Shown piece after piece: positions 61,485-64,000 of a stretch of 64,000 nucleotides of DNA (position 1 is its first letter; each line of letters starts with the position of its first letter). The notes beneath the pieces were generated by a model. That model worked only from the letters and a program-made list of their open reading frames with translations. It did no database searches and was not told the DNA's origin. The stretch is from the NCBI RefSeq assembly GCF_004327335.1, contig NZ_QJUO01000005.1:62001-126000 (forward strand). The letters run 5' to 3'. The stretch comes from Stutzerimonas kirkiae. GTDB lineage: Bacteria > Pseudomonadota > Gammaproteobacteria > Pseudomonadales > Pseudomonadaceae. A program made the translations under genes and the position numbers.

Positions 61485-62900
61485 ATGCCAGCCTTCTACG
61501 ATGAAATGGTCGACCCCAGCGGCGAATGCCGCCCGCACTACAAGGCATTCGCCAAGTGGCTGGCCGACACCCCGGAAGAATTGCTGCAGCAGCGTCGGCG
61601 CGAAGCCGACCTGCTGTTCCACCGCGCCGGTATCACCTTCACCCTCTACGGCGACGAACAGGGCACCGAGCGCCTGATCCCCTTCGACACCATCCCCCGC
61701 GCCATACCCGCCAGCGAGTGGCGGCACGTCGAACGCGGCTGCATCCAGCGCGTACAGGCGCTGAACATGTTCCTCGACGATATCTACCACGACCAGCGCA
61801 TCCTCAAGGCAGGTATCGTTCCGGCCGAGCAGGTGCTGGTCAACGACCACTACCAACTGGCCATGTGCGGCCTCGACCTGCACCGCAACCTCTACGCGCA
61901 CATTTCCGGCGTCGACCTGGTACGCGATGGCGACGGCAGCTACTACGTCCTCGAAGACAACCTGCGCACCCCCAGCGGAGTCAGCTATATGCTGGAAGAC
62001 CGCAAGATGATGATGCGGCTGTTCCCCGAACTGTTCGCCAGCCAGCGTATCGCGCCGATCAACCATTACCCGAGCCTGCTGCTGGAGACCCTGCGCAACT
62101 CCAGCCCGCTGGACAACCCCAGCGTGGTGGTGATGACCCCGGGCCGCTTTAACAGCGCCTATTTCGAACATGCCTTCCTCGCCCGCGAAATGGGCGTGGA
62201 ACTGGTGGAGGGCGCCGACCTGTTCGTCCGCGACGACCGCGTCTTCATGCGCACCACCTACGGCGCCCGCCCGGTGGACGTGATCTACCGCCGACTGGAC
62301 GATGCCTACCTCGACCCGCTGGCGTTCAACCCCCACTCCGCCCTCGGCGTGCCCGGCCTGCTGTCGGCCTACCGGCGCGGCAACCTGGTGCTGGCCAACG
62401 CCCTCGGCACCGGCGTCGCCGACGACAAGGCCATCTACCCCTTCGTGCCGGACATGATCCGCTTCTATCTATCGGAAGAACCGATCCTCAAGAACGTGCC
62501 GACCTGGCAATGCCGCAAGCCCGAGGAGTTGTCCCATGTACTGGCCAACCTGCCGCAACTGGTGGTCAAGGAAACCCAGGGCTCCGGCGGCTACGGCATG
62601 CTGGTAGGCCCCGCCGCCAGCCAGGCCGAGATCGAGGACTTCCGCCTGCGCCTGAAGGCCAATCCGGCCAACTACATCGCCCAGCCGACCCTCAGCCTGT
62701 CGACCTGCCCGACCTTCGTCGAAAGCGGTATCGCCCCGCGCCATATAGACCTGCGGCCCTTCGTCCTCAGTGGCCGCGACACCCGCCTGGTACCGGGCGG
62801 CCTGACCCGCGTGGCGTTGCGCCAAGGTTCGCTGGTGGTCAACTCGTCCCAGGGCGGCGGCACCAAAGACACCTGGATCGTGGAGGATTGCCCATGCTGA
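61485..62900 (+). CDS. Circularly permuted ATP-grasp protein, type 2
   Basis: 471 residues from MPAFYDEMVDPSG (ATG 61485, AAGGAG six bases upstream; an in-frame ATG at 61434 has no support). DUF404/DUF407-type ATP-grasp: YVLEDNLRTPSGVSYMLEDR (about 163-182), VVVMTPGRFNSAYFEHAFLA, VKETQGSGGYGMLVGP and RHIDLRPFVL. The family is predicted to ligate amino acids or make a peptide tag; the substrate is unknown. It overlaps the alpha-E gene by 7 bp. The operon of ATP-grasp, alpha-E, transglutaminase and often the proteasome-like peptidase Anbu is recurrent in bacteria. Confidence 0.92.
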   Translation: MPAFYDEMVDPSGECRPHYKAFAKWLADTPEELLQQRRREADLLFHRAGITFTLYGDEQGTERLIPFDTIPRAIPASEWRHVERGCIQRVQALNMFLDDIYHDQRILKAGIVPAEQVLVNDHYQLAMCGLDLHRNLYAHISGVDLVRDGDGSYYVLEDNLRTPSGVSYMLEDRKMMMRLFPELFASQRIAPINHYPSLLLETLRNSSPLDNPSVVVMTPGRFNSAYFEHAFLAREMGVELVEGADLFVRDDRVFMRTTYGARPVDVIYRRLDDAYLDPLAFNPHSALGVPGLLSAYRRGNLVLANALGTGVADDKAIYPFVPDMIRFYLSEEPILKNVPTWQCRKPEELSHVLANLPQLVVKETQGSGGYGMLVGPAASQAEIEDFRLRLKANPANYIAQPTLSLSTCPTFVESGIAPRHIDLRPFVLSGRDTRLVPGGLTRVALRQGSLVVNSSQGGGTKDTWIVEDCPC

Positions 62901-63844
62901 GCCGTACCGCCGCCGATCTCTACTGGATGTCCCGCTACCTGGAGCGGGCGGAAAACCTCGCACGCATGATGGATGTCAGCTACTCGCTGTCACTGATGCC
63001 GCAGGCCGGCCAGGGCAACGGCCTGGAAGAACTGGCCATGCCGCTGCTGATCACCGGCACCCAGGAAGCCTACCTGCAGCGCCACGGCGCCCTGCACGCG
63101 GAAAACATGCCGCACTTCTTCGCCCTGGACGAGCAGAACCCGGCCAGTATCTACAATTGCCTGGCCAGCGCCCGCGCCAATGCCCATGCGGTACGCGGCC
63201 GCATCACCACCGACATGTGGGAGAACATCAACACCTCCTGGCTGGACATGCGCCACATCGCCGCCCAGGGCCTGGGGAAATACGGCATCAGCCGCTTCTG
63301 CGAGTGGGTCAAGGAACGCTCGCACCTGTTCCGAGGCGCCACCGTCGGCACCATCATGCGTGGCGACGCCTACCGCTTCATCCGCCTCGGCACCTTCATA
63401 GAATGCGCCGACAACACCCTGCGCCTGCTGGATGCGCGCTACGAATTGCTGGGCGAGGAAGTGGACACGATCGACGATCGCTCGGCCCATGCCTACTACC
63501 AGTGGAGCGCGCTACTGCGCGCGCTCTCCTCGTTCGAAGCCTTCGCCGACATCTACCGTGGCTCGCCGCGCGCCGGCAAGGTCGCCGAACTCCTGCTGCT
63601 GCGCCCGGAAGTGCCGCGCTCGCTGCGCACCTGCCTGGAAGAGATCGACCGGATCCTCTCCAGCCTGCCCGGCGACAACGGTCGCCCGGCCCAGCGCCTG
63701 GCCGCCGAACTGGTCGCCGGCGTGCGCTACATCACCATAGAAGAAGTGCTGCAACAGGGCCTGCATGACTCGATCACGCGCCAGATCGAACACTTGCACT
63801 CACTGAGCAACGCCATCCACAGTGCTTACCTGGAGGCCGCATGA
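62894..63844 (+). CDS. Alpha-E domain protein
   Basis: 316 residues, almost entirely helical. Alpha-E family hallmarks: MLSRTAADLYWMSRYLERAENLARMM is the opening, then SIYNCLASARANAHAVR, FCEWVKERSHLFRG and HAYYQWSALLRALSSFEAF. The role is unknown; it always travels with permuted ATP-grasp and transglutaminase-like genes, suggesting a scaffold or part of a peptide-modifying complex. The start overlaps the preceding gene by 7 bp and its stop overlaps the next start (ATGA). Confidence 0.92.
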   Translation: MLSRTAADLYWMSRYLERAENLARMMDVSYSLSLMPQAGQGNGLEELAMPLLITGTQEAYLQRHGALHAENMPHFFALDEQNPASIYNCLASARANAHAVRGRITTDMWENINTSWLDMRHIAAQGLGKYGISRFCEWVKERSHLFRGATVGTIMRGDAYRFIRLGTFIECADNTLRLLDARYELLGEEVDTIDDRSAHAYYQWSALLRALSSFEAFADIYRGSPRAGKVAELLLLRPEVPRSLRTCLEEIDRILSSLPGDNGRPAQRLAAELVAGVRYITIEEVLQQGLHDSITRQIEHLHSLSNAIHSAYLEAA

Positions 63845-64000
63845 AACTTTCCATCGACCACGACACGACCTACAGCTACGACGATCAGGTACGCGCCAGC
63901 ATCCAGTATCTGCGCCTGACACCCCAGGAAAGCCGCCGCCAGCGCATTCTCAGTTGGAACCTGGAACTGCCGCGCCCGGCCTCGGCGCAGATCGACCCGT
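63841..64000 (+). CDS. Transglutaminase-like protein, cut by window edge
   Basis: Only the first 53 residues are in the window: MKLSIDHDTTYSYDDQVRAS, then QYLRLTPQESRRQRILSW. This is the N-terminal beta domain of the bacterial transglutaminase-like proteins that follow alpha-E genes. The catalytic Cys-His-Asp part lies beyond the window. Start overlaps the alpha-E stop by 4 bp. Confidence 0.85.
   Translation, partial: MKLSIDHDTTYSYDDQVRASIQYLRLTPQESRRQRILSWNLELPRPASAQIDP

Overview
The window is a GC-rich chromosomal segment of a gammaproteobacterium in the Pseudomonas lineage (Pseudomonas sensu lato). This rests on several gene blocks that are typical of that group: cbrX-cbrA-cbrB-[crcZ]-pcnB-folK-panB-panC-panD-pgi, secG-tRNALeu-tRNAfMet-rimP-nusA-infB-rbfA-truB-rpsO-pnp, carA-carB-greA-DUF4149 / yhbY-rlmE-ftsH-folP-glmM-tpiA, and an mksF-mksE-mksB condensin operon. 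I saw no transposase, phage, CRISPR, rRNA or plasmid genes. Nearly everything is core genome, and the accessory character lies mostly in intergenic repeats.

Layout. 1-2770: a small DUF2780-like protein, then dxs. 3393-6564 (minus strand): PHP phosphoesterase, yciO, scpA and scpB. 6883-8430 (plus): yciI, a small coiled-coil membrane protein and an OmpR-type response regulator without a kinase. 8526-13009 (minus): smc and zipA. 13010-13878: a repeat-filled gap. 13879-18702: mksFEB. So both condensin systems (SMC-ScpAB and MksBEF) lie within 16 kb. 18999-23878: a universal stress protein behind an Anr/FNR-type box, nhaA, and a DUF4212 / sodium:solute symporter pair whose leader carries a Crc/Hfq-type CA motif. 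24111-31742: a small cytochrome c, cbrX, cbrA, cbrB, the CrcZ regulatory RNA, pcnB and folK. 32167-39129: panB, panC, panD, pgi and a DUF748 envelope protein.

39326-50160 (minus) holds a BON-domain protein, pnp, rpsO, truB, rbfA, infB, nusA, rimP, the initiator tRNA, a tRNA-Leu, secG and tpiA. 50227-55234 (minus) holds glmM, folP, ftsH and rlmE. yhbY (plus) follows, then DUF4149, greA, carB and carA (minus). From 61485 to the right edge, a circularly permuted ATP-grasp gene, an alpha-E gene and a cut-off transglutaminase-like gene form a plus-strand operon.

How the parts connect. CbrA/CbrB activates crcZ from a sigma-54 promoter; CrcZ presents six A-rich motifs that titrate Hfq/Crc; and the symporter operon in the same window carries a matching motif at its ribosome binding site. 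The translation-transcription block (rimP to pnp) and the pantothenate block are compact operons. Several gene pairs usual in pseudomonads are split here (ispA-dxs, zipA-ligA, scpB-rluB, dapB-carA), and several of these junctions are close to intergenic inverted-repeat elements. The repeats fall into several families. The most striking are nested palindromes whose outer arms contain GCGATCGC (24404-24575, 61145-61307, plus fragments), and two tandem nested palindromes in front of mksF.
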